Shown: positions 62,976 through 64,000 of the stretch, piece after piece
How the letters are laid out: each line of letters opens with the position of its first letter
Position numbering within the stretch: position 1 is the stretch's first letter
Source: Moniliella sp. 'wahieum'
Lineage: Eukaryota; Basidiomycota; Moniliellomycetes; Moniliellales; Moniliellaceae
Length of the DNA: 64,000 nucleotides
Direction: 5' to 3'
Assembly (NCBI GenBank): GCA_003971905.1
Contig: RSEE01000013.1
Location: 434,001-498,000, forward strand
Notes under the pieces: model-generated
Told to the model about the DNA's origin: nothing
Databases searched by the model: none
Seen by the model: the letters and a program-made list of their open reading frames with translations, nothing else
Position numbers and translations under genes: made by a program

Positions 62976-64000
62976 TTGAAGCTAAAATTAGTCGCCAGTC
63001 TCAGTTCACCCTATTCTTAGTTTCTCATTTCCTCCGCATGGTGGCTGTGGCATGTCCCCATGTCATGCATCACACATCATACATCACTCATGACTGTCAC
63101 CTGTTGCGCATCTGCATCACCGGCCACCGCACATTGGTCACCGGCCCTTGGTCCCCGTTTTGCTTGTTCCACATAGTGTGTGCATAATGTTTGTCACACA
63201 ACGGCATCTTCACACTTCATCACATGGGCCTCTGAAGTATTACTGAAAGTAGGGAGAAATAACACAGAAGCGCTGCAATTCTGTGACTGGTAACCAGTAA
63301 CGGTAAGCGGTAAGCGGTAGCCACCCTCTGTATCCACCATCTTTCTCGGCCTCCCGTGCCACATGCCTCCTGCGTTATCCTTTCGCGTAGACTCGTGTCG
63401 GGCTATGGAAAAGATGATCCGACGATCAACGTCCAACCTTCTCATGATTTTCCCTCTCTCTTTTCGGCGATTTCAAGAAGCTGCCATACCATATTGGATG
63501 GAATAAGCCTTCGGTTTTTACCATCAACAGTAGCGCCAACACAGAGCATTAAAAAAGCTAAGGTATTATACAACGACTCTTCTGTAAATTGGGTACTTAT
63601 CTTCCATCTCTTTCCTCTAACTATGCATTATACAGTGGTATAGCAAAGTACAGCGCATCAGGGCCGGCGAGGGCATGTATAATACATGTGTTGTGCGCAT
63701 ATACTCTTCTCAGGTCTCCCACAACGTCTCTCGTCATCCGTTTGTCACGCAGTTCTTCTCGGCCGTTGTCACTGTGTTCTATATTATGCATGCAGGGTAT
63801 ATGGAGTAACTAGTAATGACGCGTTGGATTACCCGCTCTGCGCACTTTGATCTACATATCTACATGAATACTTATCCCCTCCCTGCGGCCCATACGGGCT
63901 TCCGGGCCTAGTGTCAAAGGCTTCAAGCTCCAAGCTTAATGAGCGCTGAGCTTCGAAGTCCCAAGCGTCTGTTGACATGGACTTGAAAGAGGCACACAAG

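Larger units (their letters stand above)
62054..64000. other. Gene-poor right end with heptad repeats
   Basis: No supported gene. Repeats: TCACATG/TCACACG words at 62333-62376, GTATGGT heptads at 62684-62733, CATCATG/ATCATTA heptads at 62937-62975, GGTAAGC heptads near 63290-63322. The style matches the 45-49 kb block. Confidence 0.5.

Overview
This window is nuclear DNA from a filamentous or dimorphic fungus, most likely a basidiomycete. The sequence shows about twenty eukaryotic housekeeping genes, GT-AG introns mostly 59-115 nt long, and two fungus-typical families: a Zn(II)2Cys6 regulator and a Kre9/KNH-type secreted protein. GC content is fairly high in genes. I cannot name the species; a smut-like (Ustilaginomycotina) affinity is only an impression. 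There are no rRNA or tRNA genes, transposons or CRISPR arrays that I can support.

Layout. 1-9.6 kb: tail of a SAPS-domain (Sit4-associated) gene, RPS3 (minus), an RMD1/RMND1-type DUF155 protein, an unidentified coding-like stretch, and a small secreted protein. 9.9-21.4 kb: the P4-ATPase NEO1 (minus) divergent from a PHO13 phosphatase, PEX12 (minus) divergent from the tRNA methyltransferase TRM7, then a GT8 glycosyltransferase and a YJU3-type monoglyceride lipase (both minus). 22.9-30.1 kb: an NDR kinase (CBK1/Orb6), a PTC1-type PP2C phosphatase and an AhpD-like protein, all plus strand. 31-43 kb: a sulfotransferase-like protein (minus), a small membrane protein, a DUF4604 protein (minus) divergent from eEF1B-gamma, a repeat-rich hypothetical (minus) divergent from an LSB-type SH3 protein, and a Zn2Cys6 factor (minus). 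43-51.3 kb: a gene-poor block full of short repeats. 51.3-62 kb: a BRAP2/ETP1 RING protein (minus) divergent from the DEAD-box helicase DED1, then OXA1 and a FAM72 homologue (minus). 62-64 kb: more gene-poor repeat DNA.

Two window-wide properties stand out. First, nearly every conserved gene, including essential ones such as RPS3, DED1 and eEF1B-gamma, is broken by one- or two-base indels inside conserved motifs. Most are single-base deletions in short homopolymers, which points to consensus sequencing error rather than biology. Second, the non-coding DNA is full of tandem seven-nucleotide units. The unit sequence differs from site to site and drifts within arrays, but the 7-nt register is kept, in the best cases for 11-14 units. 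A recurring version built on AACGTT appears about a dozen times, including inside three divergent or upstream promoter regions. This heptanucleotide architecture is the best candidate here for something undescribed.

The genes do not form a pathway cluster. They are ordinary cellular functions (translation, peroxisome and mitochondrial biogenesis, signalling, lipid metabolism), often in head-to-head pairs sharing 300-600 bp promoters.
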